Origin: Pseudoips prasinana
Taxonomy: Eukaryota; Arthropoda; Insecta; Lepidoptera; Nolidae
Direction: 5' to 3'
NCBI GenBank assembly: GCA_951640165.1
Contig: OX621265.1
Span: forward strand, 19,047,001-19,111,000
DNA: 64,000 bases
Shown here: one piece after another, positions 49,134 to 59,517 of the stretch
Position numbering within the stretch: position 1 is the first letter of the stretch
Layout of the letters: each line of letters begins with the position of its first letter
Notes under the pieces: model-generated
Told to the model about the DNA's origin: nothing
The model's input: only the letters and a program-made list of their open reading frames with translations
The model's database searches: none
Program-made: the position numbers and the translations under genes

Positions 49134-50073
49134 CAGTCTGTGATCGATCGGTTTTAACCGTATTGATCACTGAGACGTCATTGAACACCTGTCTACTCGT
49201 CGACAAGATAAAGTCTATCTCGTTTTTTGTTTTACCATCGGGGCTTACCCAGGTCCATTTGCGGTTTTCCGACTTCTTGAAAAAGGAGTTCATCATAAAG
49301 AGTCCCTCCTTCTCCATGAAGTCGGCCAACATTTGGCCCCGGGGATTCCGGTCTCCAGTTCCAAATTGCCCCACTTTCAGCTCATTCCCGAATCGTTTAC
49401 CCAGCTTCGCGTTAAAGTCCCCCATGACCACAGTGAAATAAGAGTTCGAGGTATGTATGGCTCTAGAAATATCCTCATACATGACCTCAACCTCATCGTC
49501 GGAGTGCGTCGAAGTCGGCGCGTAAACCTGTATGACCTTCAACGAATACCGCTTGGTAATTCTGAGTATAAGGTACGCAACCCTAGTCGACACACTCTCG
49601 ATTTTCACTATGTTGTGGACGAGGGACTTGTGGACTATGAACCCAACACCACCTTGGGAGAGTTGGTCGCCTTCCCGGAAATAGAACAGATTCCCGGATT
49701 TCAGGATTATCGTGTCCTCCCCCTCTCTTCGGACTTCAGATAATCCTACTATGTCCCAATGTAACCTGCTCAATTCTTCCTCCAGTTCGATCATCTTCTC
49801 GTCGGTCCGCAGTGTGCGTGTGTTGTATGTTGCCAGGGCCAGAGGTCGTCGGTTTTGGTAACGCGGAATCTGCCGGGGATTCTTAGCACCCCCTGCCCTG
49901 CCGTAACCACGGCTGTTACCACGGCTGGGAATAGCAGGGCTGCCGGGGACTGGGGGCCGCGGTTTACTTGTGTCCTTCATTTGAGGGGATCTGCCATAAT
50001 CGCCACGCTTGGCAAACGGGTTGGCGATCGCAGTAAGGTAGAAATTGGTACTCATGAGAACGCTGCTGCCCAT
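49039..50073 (-). pseudogene. RTE endonuclease region
   Basis: AP-type (exonuclease-endonuclease-phosphatase) endonuclease that nicks target DNA for target-primed reverse transcription. Motifs in order, numbered from the ATG at 50073: ATYNTRTL at 81-88, SEVRREGE at 112-119 with the catalytic glutamate, YAPT at 184-187, GDFNAK at 218-223 (D and N), WTWVSPDG at 273-280 and DFIL at 287-290. The likelier start is residue 32 (MKDTSKP, 49980), because the upstream part is the untranslated leader reused in mini-RTEs. A frameshift near 49125 falls in the final SDH motif, so the last catalytic histidine lies in the next frame, and the original frame runs to a false stop at 49039. Confidence 0.88.
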
Positions 50074-50198
50074 TCTCTGGAATATATTCCCTCGGGACGA
50101 CTTCTACGTCCCCCCACGGGATGAGAGGGGGTGGTGATATTCTCTAGGCCGTCACCACACAGCCACATAAAATATAGCAGCAGCCACATAAAATTAGT

Positions 50199-50760
50199 AG
50201 GATTAGGGAAAATAGAACTATGAATATGTACACACTAACATGTCAAGAGTAAGTCCTAATTCACTAATTAAGAGACCTGCGGTGTGAAAGGCAAATATTT
50301 ACTAATCACATCAACAGTAAAGTACAGACGCCAGCACATCAAGCTACCCCAATCTGTCAAAATCCTCCAATTGAGAGTGAACCTTATGCTTTTATGATAA
50401 AGTTTAAAATCTATAAAAGAAATTTGACATATTGAGGTAGCTGGATGTGCTGGCGTCTGTACATAGTCCAATTTAACTGCTTCTAAGAACAGTAAAATAT
50501 AAGGTAAAATAAAAGATACCTTTTAGACCAAGCCAGATACTGTTATTCACTTCTAAAACAATATAATTTGGACTCTTACATCGTAAATGACTGTTACAAC
50601 GGTATTTAACAGTAATTTTATAATACATAATTAAAATTACTGTTCATCTTTAACTAATACAATAGGAAGGATAGAAATGGATACTTTTAGGACCCACAGT
50701 TTCAAAGAAACACCCCAAGGACCCTTATTAATATTAAAACACAGTTAATCTTTTGTTTGT
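50199..50760 (+). repeat. 560-base repeat unit, copy 2 (MITE plus repeat Y)
   Basis: Colinear with 46053-46615 (CTAATTCACTAATTAAGAGAC, GCGGTGTGAAAGGCAAATATT, repeat Y). A few percent divergence by eye. Confidence 0.8.
50325..50459. mobile_element. MITE with CAGACGCCAGCA termini, copy 4
   Basis: 135 bp with TA flanks, same context as copy 3. Confidence 0.88.
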
Positions 50761-50995
50761 TATTCGAAGGCCTTTTTTTCTGGTTGGCAATGACGTAACT
50801 TTACTGGGGTAGCCCCTATTATGTGAATGAGGTAACAAATTATTTACAAATATTGAAATTAGGGGCGGATACAGTATTCTTTTTTGTTCTATGCGCCTGC
50901 GATTGCAATACAAAAAAGGTGGGTATTTAATGACAATTTAGTTTTTTTTGGATGGAATTGCATTTACAGTTAGCAAAGGCGAATCGGAATAAATC
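50761..50995. other. no recognised feature
   Basis: No repeat or coding feature identified. Confidence 0.45.
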
Positions 50996-52115
50996 ATTAG
51001 GCGAATCAAAGAAAAAGCGCAAAGAATTGCTGAACTGAAGGGGCATTGCTCGTAGGACCGACGGCCGCTTGGGGTAAAAGGTTATCGAGTGTCTACCATA
51101 AACCGTAAGACGCAGCGTGGGCTGGCCCCCTACAGGGTGGATAAAGGATCTTGGAAGGGTCGCGGGAAACAGCTGGATGCGAGCAGCACAGGACCAGTCA
51201 TTGTGGACGTCTTTGGGCTGATATGATGATGATATCCCTGCGCGATCGAATCAGAAATGTTGAAATCATAAGGCGAACCAAAATAGAAGCCCAAAGAATT
51301 GCTGAACTGAAGTGGCAGTGGGTGGCACATAGCTCGTAGAACTGACGGCCGCTTGGTGAAAAAGGTTATCGAGTATTGACCATAAACCGTAAGACGCAGC
51401 GTGGGCTGGCCCCTACAAGGTTAACCAACGATCTTACAAGAGTCGCGGGAAAGAACTGGATGCGGGCAGCGTAGGACCAGTCGTTGTGGAGGTCCTTAGG
51501 GGAGGCCTTTGTCCAGCTGTGGACGTCTTTGGGCTGATATGATGATGATCGATGAAGTAATAAGGCGAAACAAAACCTGGGGAAAGAATTGCCGAACTGA
51601 AGTGGCAGTGGGTGGCACATTGCTCGTAGAACTGACGGCCGCTTGGGGAAAAAGGTCATCGAGTATCGACAATGAACTGTAAGACGCAGCGTGGGCAGGC
51701 CCCCTACAGGATGGACAAAGGATCTTGGGAGGGTCGCGGGAAACAACTGGAAGCGGGCAGCACAGGACCAGTCATTGTGGAGGTCCTTGGGGGAGGCCTT
51801 TGTCCAGCAGTGGACGTCTTTCGGCTGATATGATGATGATGATGATCGAGTATCCCTGCGCGATCGAATCAGAAACGTTGAAATCATAAGGCGAACCAAA
51901 ATAACAAGAATTGCTGAACTGAAGTGGCAGTAGGCGACACATAGCTCGTAGAACTGACGACGGCCGCTTGGGGAAAAAGGTTATCGAGTATCGACCATGA
52001 ACCGTAAGACGCAGCGTGGGCTGGCCCCTACAAGGTTAACCAACGATCTTACAAGAGTCGTTGGAAAGAACTGGATGCGGGCAGCGCAGGACCGGTCGTT
52101 GTGGATGGCAGTGTG
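50996..52115 (+). repeat. tandem array of RTE 3' ends (four units)
   Basis: Units at about 50996-51233, 51234-51550, 51551-51846 and 51847-52115. Each runs from the RTE C-terminal coding part (AAGGCGAACCAAAATAG, GAACTGAAGTGGCAGTGGGTG) to the 3' tail (GTGGACGTCTTTGGGCTGAT, ATGATGATG). Frames are broken in every unit. Sequence differs from the RTE at 46988, so they come from another RTE subfamily. Confidence 0.82.
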
Positions 52116-52175
52116 TTCACTGCCATCTAATCTGAGAGCTCAAGAAAGACCCCAAGCTATATGTACATCTAAGTA

Positions 52176-52310
52176 CAGACGCCAGCACATCAAGCTACCC
52201 CAATCTGTCAAATTTCCCTATTTGAAAGTGCTATTTATGCTTTTGTGATAAATTTGAAAATCTATAAAAGAAATTTGACAGATTGGGATCGCTGGATGTA
52301 CTGGCGTCTG
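52176..52310. mobile_element. MITE with CAGACGCCAGCA termini, copy 5
   Basis: 135 bp, TA flanks, in duplicated block copy 1. Confidence 0.88.
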
Positions 52311-52445
52311 TACATACAAATTATAGATGAATTACATCCAGAGCAAATAAGCGTGTTTATCACTCAAAGATTTGTCCCGGGTGGGAATCGAACCCACGAC
52401 CTCTGGCTAAGCAGTCAGGGTCACCAACCACTAGACCAAATGATC
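52311..52445 (-). mobile_element. tSINE-5, longer copy
   Basis: Reversed head: GGTGGGAATCGAACCCACGACC (B box side) and CCACTAGACCAAATGATC (A box side), with body AATAAGCGTGTTTATCACTC. Confidence 0.7.
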
Positions 52446-52465
52446 AGTGAATAATAATAATAATA

Positions 52466-52714
52466 ATATATAGGGACAATGTCACACAGATCATTCTAGC
52501 CCCAAACTAAGCAAAGCTTGTACTATGGGTACCAGGCGACGATATACATACTTATATAGATAGATAAATACTTAAATACATAGAAGTCATGGATGTTGAC
52601 TCGGAAACAAATATTCGTGCTCGTCACACAAATATTTGCACTTACCGGGATTCGAACCCAGGACCACCAGCTTCGTAGGCAGGAGCACTACCAACTAGGC
52701 TACGGTGACCGTCA
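52466..52714 (-). mobile_element. tSINE-1 between the duplicated blocks
   Basis: Complete copy after (AAT)n at 52451-52466. B box intact in reverse. A small rearrangement at CATAGAAGTCATGGATGTTGAC (52580-52601). Confidence 0.85.
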
Positions 52715-52717
52715 AAT

Positions 52718-53114
52718 CTTACAAGAGTCGCGGGAAAGAACTGGATGCGGGCAGCGCAGGACCGGTCGTTGTGGAAGGCAGTGTGTTCACTGCCATCTAA
52801 TCTGAGAGCTCAAGAGAGATCCCAATATGTACATCTAAGTACAGACGCCAGCACATCAAGCTACCCCAATCTGTCAAATTTCCCTATTTGAAAGTGAACC
52901 TTATGCTTTTGTGATAAAGTTGAAAATCGATAAAAGAAAAACAGATTGGGGTAGCTGGATGTGCTGGCGTCTGTACATACAAATTATAGATAAATTACAT
53001 CCAGAGCAAATAAGCGTGTTTATCACTCAAAGATTTGTCCCGGGTGGGAATCGAACCCAAGACCTCTGGCTAAGCAGTCAGGGTCACTTACCACTAGACC
53101 AAATGGTCAGTGAA
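52718..53114 (+). repeat. 395-base duplicated block, copy 2
   Basis: Starts TCTTACAAGAGTCGCGGGAAAG and repeats the order RTE remnant, MITE, tSINE-5. The MITE is slightly shorter than in copy 1. Confidence 0.83.
52842..52973. mobile_element. MITE with CAGACGCCAGCA termini, copy 6
   Basis: 132 bp with a small deletion in the right arm (AAAAACAGATTGGGG). Confidence 0.87.
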
Positions 53115-53127
53115 TGGATAAAGATAG

Positions 53128-53280
53128 ATTTAAAGATAAATATTTATTTATTGCAAAACTGTGCACATGTTAGGTCTTATTTCTAGGTTAAGATTAACAG
53201 TCTACCCAAATCGGATATGCAATTCAACGCAGCATAAAAACTGAAATTCAAATAAAAATCAAAATAGCCTTTATTTATTA
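53128..53280 (-). mobile_element. possible LINE 3' end
   Basis: ATAAATATTTATTTATTGCAAAAC at one end resembles a LINE tail with AATAAAT on the minus strand. Another such start (AAAATAGCCTTTATTTATTACT) lies at 53262-53283. Confidence 0.4.
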
Positions 53281-53284
53281 CTGA

Positions 53285-53583
53285 CTAGCTGTGCCCGCGA
53301 CTTCGTCCGCGTGTTAATTAGTTGATTTTGATGTTTTTGTTTTTTCTAAAAAAAAAGTAGCCTAAGTTACTTAGTTACCCTTATTACATCAGCTACCTGC
53401 CAATAAAAGTCCCGTCAAAATCGGTCCAGCCATTTCAGAGATTAGCCGGAACAAACAGACAGACAAAAATTGTAAAAAATGTTATTTTGGTGTAGGTTCC
53501 GTATATATATTCATATTATGTAGAAAAAAAACGGTTATTTCAATATTACAAACAGACACTCCAATTTTATTTATTTGTATAGA
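53285..53583 (-). mobile_element. Hel-C Helitron
   Basis: CTAGCTGTGCCCGCGACTTCG start and 5' end GA at 53582-53583; A and T flank it. Confidence 0.87.
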
Positions 53584-53608
53584 TAATAATTACATCAATT
53601 TCGTTACA

Positions 53609-53800
53609 ACTTATCTATATATATAAAAATCAATGCCACTTTTCGTTGTAATGTTATAACTCAACAACGCCTTTACCGATTTGGCTAATTTTGGTCTTGA
53701 ATTATTCGTGGAAGTCCAGGGAAGGTTTGTACGTAGAGAAAATTTAAAAACAGTCTTGAAAAAGTGTAAAATCAACATCTTTTAGCAATTTAAAATAATT
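53609..53800 (+). mobile_element. Helitron 5' part, minor family
   Basis: TCTATATATATAAAAATCAATG start and ATAACTCAACAACGCCTTTACC; no CTAG end found. Confidence 0.5.
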
Positions 53801-54049
53801 TTTTGTTTGAATAAATGAACTTAATAATCATTTTTGTTACTATGCCTTATACGTAGCTAGTTCTACTCGTAGTTATAGTTACATAGATTTATAGTATAAT
53901 ACTGAAATATAATGCATACCTATTCTAATACTCTTTCACTTTTAATACTTAATTTTTAGTCTAATAGTTCTAATCTTCGACATCGGTAACAGTATTATCA
54001 GTTTGCCTTTTGGCATAGGCCTCCCCTAGACCGAAATTTTATTCTAATA

Positions 54050-54363
54050 CTAGCTGTGCCCGCGACTTCATCCGCGTGTTAATTAGTTTATTTTGTTTTT
54101 TTTTTTCAAAAATAAAAGACTTTTAGAAAATAAAAGTAGTCTAAGTTACTCCTTATAACATCAGCTACCTGCCAATAAAAGTCCCGTCAATATCGGTCCA
54201 GCCATTTCAGAGATTAGCCGGAACAAACAGACAGACAGACAGCCAAAAATTGTAAAAAATGTTATTTTGGAGTATGTACCGTATACATATTCATATACAT
54301 GTAGTAAAAATCGGTTATTTCAATATTACAAACAGACACTTCAATTTTATTTATTTGTATAGA
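54050..54363 (-). mobile_element. Hel-C Helitron
   Basis: CTAGCTGTGCCCGCGACTTCA at 54050, (GACA)n run at 54227-54242, 5' end GA at 54362-54363. 314 bp. Confidence 0.87.
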
Positions 54364-54550
54364 TAATATAATTCTAAACTGAAATTAACACAAGCTAAAT
54401 ACATTTATCCCAAAATATTGTTGTAGATGTTAATAAAACATCTATCGGATTATGAGAGTGTGGAAAAAAGTGCACCTCTGTTTGCGCCTTATAATGTTTT
54501 GTGGTAAGTTGGCTTATATCTATTGAAATGGGCCAAGAAAACCGGCCAGA

Positions 54551-54655
54551 ATCACACTAATATTATAAAGGCGAAACTTCGTGAGTGTGTGACTGTGTGA
54601 GTGTGTAAGTTTGTTACTTCTTCACGTCTAAACGGCTGGAGCGATTTTAATGAAA
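54551..54655 (+). mobile_element. Hel-A Helitron, 5' half
   Basis: TCACACTAATATTATAAAGG to CGGCTGGAGCGATTTTAATG. The 3' half including the hairpin is gone. Confidence 0.7.
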
Positions 54656-55680
54656 GTCAAATGCCCAAAGACAGTATCGTTTAAAACTAAGTTGTCCCAC
54701 ATGAACATTATAAGTAAAAATCCTATTTTTAATTATCATCATTTAGTATATATATATGGGGTTTCACATTTGCCGGATAAAAGAATATACAATTATAAGT
54801 CCTTTTATTGTTTTTGCATTATAAACAAGCGGCGCCATTAACAAAATGTTGCCGCAAATGAAAATAAATTCACTCGGAATATTTAAAGTCAATAATCGAT
54901 GGACAAAAAAGAAATAAGGATTTATTTCAGTCAAATTAGTAATGTTACTATGCAATAAAATGGCCAATAGCACTTAGTAATGGTAAATTAGCGCTAAATA
55001 TTCTTAAGTCTATTTATTTTCGATGCGTTGTGGTGCGGGTTCGCCTGCTTTGTGAAATAACCTAGACCACTAAGCCATATGCCAACTGAAACATTATTTC
55101 TGTTCAACCTAAACTAATGTTAGATTTATTACTATTATTTCTTTTACTATTAATTTCTTTTATTTACTAAATGCTCGAATATAAAAACACGAACATATAA
55201 AATGAATAACACATGACAAGTAAATCGATAAAAACATCGATATCTGATTAATATTTTTGGCAACACTTAAGTGATCTTTGACGTTATGTGCCATCGCAAG
55301 TCACAACTGGTTTTTATCATAGTGTTTGGCGAATGTTTTGATATTTCTTGTGTGTGCAGTTGTGGATTATTCGTGACAACTCGAGTGACTTTGAGAAAGA
55401 GACTCCATTACGCTAATAATTGTAATCTGACACAGAGACTCCTTATTGTGAAAAGTGATTTTGAGACGGGAGACTAAATTCATTATGGATAGCACAGTTC
55501 ACCTATTCACTCCGATTGCGGCATGGAAGTTGGCAGTCATTGTGCGAAGTCAATGATAATATCTACATTCTAACTACTTGGATTTCGTTACTACTAAAAC
55601 CTACCATTCTCTGTATTTTTGTTGTAAATAAAAAATACAAATTCACTGAAATGAGTATTTCTTTCAATTGTCAACCCAAA
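54656..55680. other. low-copy stretch, possible LTR or transcript end
   Basis: About 1 kb without shared repeats. At 55250-55640 a GC-balanced segment with a small ATG frame (MDSTVHLFTPIAAWKLAVIV at 55484) is followed by TTGTTGTAAATAAAAAATAC, which contains AATAAA. It could be a solo LTR, an LTR-gag start or a non-coding exon. I cannot decide between them. Confidence 0.35.
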
Positions 55681-55802
55681 CTAATATTATAAAGAGATAT
55701 GATACTTGCTATGTTTTGTATATGAAGTAAATTCTCAGACTAGGTACTGGACCAATTTACACAATTCTTTCACCTAAGTATAGGCTTTGTTTTATTTAAA
55801 AA

Positions 55803-56010
55803 GATGAAGCCCGGAGGCAGGAAGGTGCTGGTATTATAATAACGTGTCTCGAAAGCATATGAAGCCGTCTATCCTGTGCCTAAGTTGTCTCAGGTCGGGT
55901 TGGATCGCTGTCCCATTAGACAATCAGAGCGATAAAATAGAAGTGCACCTATGATTGCACATGGACTACAATATATCCTGCTTAGTAGGCTAGACTCCGT
56001 TGAGATTAGC
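55803..56010 (+). mobile_element. degenerate tSINE-3 body
   Basis: ATGAAGCCCGGAGGCAGGAAGG, CGTGTCTCGAAAGCATATG and CTGTCCCATTAGACAATCAGAG follow the tSINE-3 order with many changes. Confidence 0.45.
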
Positions 56011-56252
56011 CGCCTCTACCCCATAATATTACTTAAATCATAATTTGCCAATAAACTAGTCGGCAACCAACGTTTCTTTACTTAAGATGTTCTATGTTCA
56101 CCCATCTATTTCCTTGAAACCCGGCAAATTACATAAATTATGTTAATTTTAATTGAAAGTATATAGTAATCCCAACATAGAACAGTAGTTTTCATCCAGG
56201 CACAATAATTTTTGCACCGATACTAAGTTCCATAGTCACTTGGGCATTCCCC

Positions 56253-56752
56253 TTTGGTATGGAGTTAGCTGACACCCTGGATTAACACATAGGCTATAAT
56301 TTATACTTTATTTGACTGCCTCGTTGGTCTAGCGGTAGCGTTTTCAACCGCAGATAATGAGTTCCTGGGTTCAAATCCCGGGTCGGGCCAAAAGTGATTT
56401 TGGGACTTTTCTGTAAAAAGAAAAATCTCAGCATCAGTCCGAATTCTGGAAGTTGGCGGTATTACACACCCGTGCCTCGGAGAGCACGTAAAGCCGTCGG
56501 TCCTGTGCCTGATCTATTTCCGGTCGTGACGCTAGTCGTCCCATCGGATCATAAGAGTGATGGAATAGAAAGTGCCCCTGTGTTTGCGCACACACTTGTG
56601 CACTATAATATGTCCTGCGCAATTGGCTAATCTCCATTGAGAATGGACGCCGTGGCCGAAAATCGGCCGGGAAGACATCATCATCGTATTAGCCAATTGC
56701 GCAGGACCTTTATAACGTTTAACGCGGGTAAAACCGCGGAGAACAGCTAGTC
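56253..56752 (+). mobile_element. Hel-A 3' half split by a tSINE-3
   Basis: TTGGTATGGAGTTAGCTGACACC before 56306 and GTTTAACGCGGGTAAAACCGCG...CTAG after 56705. Confidence 0.75.
56315..56700 (+). mobile_element. tSINE-3, full length
   Basis: TGCCTCGTTGGTCTAGCGGTAG head, B box GGGTTCAAATCCCGG, complete body and GGCCGGGAAGACATCATCATC end. CTTTAT-like sequence on both sides suggests a short target duplication. Confidence 0.87.
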
Positions 56753-57004
56753 CTTTAATATTTGTGAGGGTTTCAAAGTACTTTTGTACCCATCAGTACA
56801 AATTCCTTCTCTACTTCGATAGCACTCCAAGACCACTTCACAAGCCACTACTTTGTAACAATAACAGACTCCATTCGATCACTGATCGAAACGGTAAATT
56901 TTGAGGCCTGGAGCCACACACAAGTGGCCGTGGCGATTAGGATGGTAATCTTTATTACTAGAACTGCTTGTGTGGCGCATTACTTTACGTAGTTGCCTAG
57001 CAAC

Positions 57005-57095
57005 TAGCTCTCATCATCATCATCATCAGTTTGATATCATTCACTGCTGGATATGCGTCTTCTGGCACAGGCATCCATATGCCTAGATGGAGACG
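57005..57095 (-). mobile_element. RTE 3' end fragment
   Basis: (CAT)n at 57014-57028 then TTGATATCATTCACTGCTGG and CACAGGCATCC; a degenerate RTE tail. Confidence 0.6.
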
Positions 57096-57129
57096 CCTAC
57101 AAATTTGTTGAATAACATATAGAAAAGAA

Positions 57130-57450
57130 TAGTATAGAATACTCTTTATTGTACACCATAAAAAAAAACTTGAGATGTGTCAATGGACACCCGGACGGAA
57201 CGAAGTTATTTCTTATTATTTATTATGTTAAAAAAACCTGTATACACTCAACAAAAATAATCGTCGCGACACCACACTGTTCAATGCGAAATAGAAATGA
57301 AAATATCTGGCTTGCTTTCTATAAGAGAGAGAGAGAGACAGTCAGATAAACATGCGCACGCCGCACAGCTGCAAAAAGTGTCGTGACAACTTTTCGTAAG
57401 AATTTTTTCCGTCTAGCCCCCTTTCACAACGCACGATAAGGACGCAACAT
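57130..57450 (+). repeat. interspersed repeat X, copy 2
   Basis: CTTGAGATGTGTCAATGGACACC to CCGTCTAGCCCCCTTTCACA, preceded by a CTCTTTATTGTACACCA end. Matches 38005-38310. Confidence 0.7.
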
Positions 57451-57469
57451 GAGATATTTCATAGATAAA

Positions 57470-57535
57470 TTGTACAATGGGCGGTCTTATCGCATAAAGC
57501 GATCTCTTCCAAACAACCTTAGGATGGATATGAGC
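57470..57535 (-). mobile_element. LT4 LINE 3' fragment
   Basis: GGGCGGTCTTATCGCATAAAG and GATCTCTTCCAAACAACC in reverse. Confidence 0.5.
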
Positions 57536-57637
57536 GGAACTTTAACTTATACCTAGCAGTAGGTGTGCAACAAGAGATATACCAAAAATATGTTATATCC
57601 ATAAATAAAACTATTTATAGTAATAATATAATACCTA

Positions 57638-57951
57638 TATATATAATAAAATCGTAGGAAAATCAAAACTGTATATTGAATACTTCTTAAAAAGGATACT
57701 TGGGGCGTGATCTACAATCGATATCGAAGCCAAACATATAGTCTTTAGAATTTTTGTCTATTTGTCTGTACGTGTGTCCGGGCTAAACTCAAAAAGTACT
57801 GCATGGATTTACTTAAAATGTTGCATGAATATTAAGAAGAGATCGTCAACATATAGGCTACGTATTATCACGCTATCACCTACGGAGTAGGAGCTGTGAT
57901 AATTTATTAAATTTAAAACGGGTAAAACCGCGGGGCACACCTATTGTGTAA
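57638..57951 (+). mobile_element. Hel-B, left half of an inverted pair
   Basis: TATATATATAATAAAATCGTAGG start to AACGGGTAAAACCGCGGGGC and a mutated CTAT end. Confidence 0.82.
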
Positions 57952-57953
57952 TT

Positions 57954-58268
57954 AGCTTTGCCCCGCGGTTTTACCCGCGTTTAATTTTATATTTTATCAC
58001 AGCTCCTCCCCCGTAGGTAATAACGTGATAATATGTAGCCTATATCTTGACCTGACCTCTGTCAGTAGTAATATTCATGCAAAATTTGAAGTAAATCCAT
58101 GCAGTACTTTTTGGGTTTAGCCCGGACATACATACAGAGAAATAGACAAAAATTCTAAAGACTAGATTTTTGGCTTCGATATCGATTGTAGATCACGCCC
58201 CCAGTATCCTTTTAAAAAAATATTCAATGTACAGTTTTGACTTTCCTACGATTTTATTATATGTATAG
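57954..58268 (-). mobile_element. Hel-B, right half of an inverted pair
   Basis: TTAGCTTTGCCCCGCGGTTTT (CTAG mutated) to TATTATATGTATAGAT. Its 3' end meets the 3' end of the other copy two bases away. Confidence 0.82.
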
Positions 58269-58299
58269 ATAATGCAGTTAACATTTTTGTATTTCGTAT

Positions 58300-58440
58300 T
58301 TGTACATAGGCCTCCCCCAAAGGCTTTCACAACGTTGGCTTTGCCGTAGTCACCGCACTTAGCGCGTTGGCTAACGTAATTAGGTGGTAGCTAATACACA
58401 GGTGTTGCTGCCTGACTACCTATAAAAGTACCTATAATAA
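58300..58440 (-). mobile_element. mini-RTE, degenerate
   Basis: AGGCCTCCCCCAAAGGCTTTC, TGGCTTTGCCGTAGTCACCGC and ACAGGTGTTGCTGCCTGACTACC follow the mini-RTE order in reverse. Confidence 0.5.
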
Positions 58441-58595
58441 ATGAATGCCAATCGAAGGTCGCCATCTGCACCAGTTCTTTCCGGACATACGCAAACGGTA
58501 AAAAAAAACTTGGCTCATCATAGACCATTGTTGTGCACAATTTCTTACCGGACACGGCAATATTAAAAGTAAATTGTTTAGTTTCAAATTAGTAT

Positions 58596-58700
58596 CGTCC
58601 CCAATCTGTCTGTGCTCAACTTCCTGTAACGAATATGAACAAACTGCTCACCACATACTTTGGAAGTGTGATCTCTGGCAAAATGTATGTTAAATAACTT
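58596..58700 (+). pseudogene. non-LTR ORF2 zinc-knuckle remnant
   Basis: A short frame reads PICLCSTSCNEYEQTAHHIL then WKCDLW: the C-x2-C...H-x3/4-C arrangement at the C-terminus of R1/Jockey-type ORF2 proteins. A stop follows soon after. Downstream sequence to about 58960 may be the rest of the same element but has many breaks. No reverse transcriptase core is present. Confidence 0.5.
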
Positions 58701-59214
58701 GCAACAAATATCTAGAGTAGTTTATAATACGGATTTTGTAGCAACAAGGAACAACTTCTGTGCGTTTAAGCGCTTTTGCCATACCTACTATTGGAATCAA
58801 ATATAACAGCTCACTTAGGACCTTTAAATTGATCCTCGGTGCTTTTGCAGCTGGCTTCTCTTTTTGCAGTTCTCTCGTTTTATGAGGCTATAGATAGCCT
58901 CGTTATATCATACTGTCTCCCGCTTTGCTCTGGAGGGAAGTGAAACTATTCCTTTTCTAACTCTTTGTTTTTTTCTGAGTAAATTCGTTCCGGGATCCAA
59001 GCCAATTAAAGCAATTCCCCGAGACATGCCTGAGCCTCACCGCTCAGTGTCATTTCATTGTGTGCCACTTTTGATCCTGGCTTACAGGAGTTGCAGCGGT
59101 GTATATACCTATAACCAAATAAAAAACTAGGCACTCAGGTATTGTGTACTGGACAGAGTCCAGGCTGCCCCCGTAATGGTGATAATATGTAATAAATAAT
59201 AATAATATAATAAT
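58701..59214. other. unassigned, possibly decayed LINE
   Basis: Coding-like base composition without a conserved frame; contains CTGTCTCCCGCTTTGCTCTGG. No feature can be supported. Confidence 0.35.
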
Positions 59215-59310
59215 AATAAATTTTTATTTATTTATCTCCACAAATTACATAAGATTTAGTATCTAAGTTGACAATTAGTACATTTTGTATATTTGTAATT
59301 TGTGGGAGAT
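59215..59310. repeat. (AAT)n and short inverted repeat
   Basis: (AAT)n-like run at 59190-59220, then CTCCACAAATTACA (59237) complementary to TGTAATTTGTGGGAG (59294), loop about 43 bases. The A/T-rich start could be a LINE tail on the minus strand. Confidence 0.5.
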
Positions 59311-59447
59311 CTGGAGTCTAAACTAAGCCTTGGCCTGTATTTTAGAACTCCAGGCCCCCCAGTACAGGAAGTGACAGTATGATTTTGTCAACATTGCATG
59401 TTTTGGTTTATGCGTGGATCGTTATGCACTTATGCGTACGTACGTAG

Positions 59448-59452
59448 GTATG

Positions 59453-59488
<36 letters not shown>

Positions 59489-59517
59489 GGGTGTGTGTGT
59501 GTGTGTTGTGTGTGTGA
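59448..59517. repeat. (GT)n microsatellite
   Basis: About 33 GT units with a few interruptions. It explains the CVCVCV peptide of the overlapping open frame. Confidence 0.95.

Larger units (their letters stand above)
46988..50188 (-). mobile_element. RTE non-LTR retrotransposon, nearly full length
   Basis: About 3.2 kb, the normal RTE size, bounded by perfect 10-bp target duplications TAAAATTAGT (46978-46987 and 50189-50198). The 3' end is (ATG)n on the minus strand, seen as (CAT)n at 46988-47005. A leader of about 180 bases precedes an endonuclease-reverse transcriptase frame. It is disabled by one frameshift (about 49120-49135) and one stop codon (47889). Confidence 0.92.
52058..52452 (+). 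repeat. 395-base duplicated block, copy 1
   Basis: RTE 3' coding remnant (AGAACTGGATGCGGGCAGCG), GGCAGTGTGTTCACTGCC, a MITE and a tSINE-5. Recurs at 52718-53114. Confidence 0.83.
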
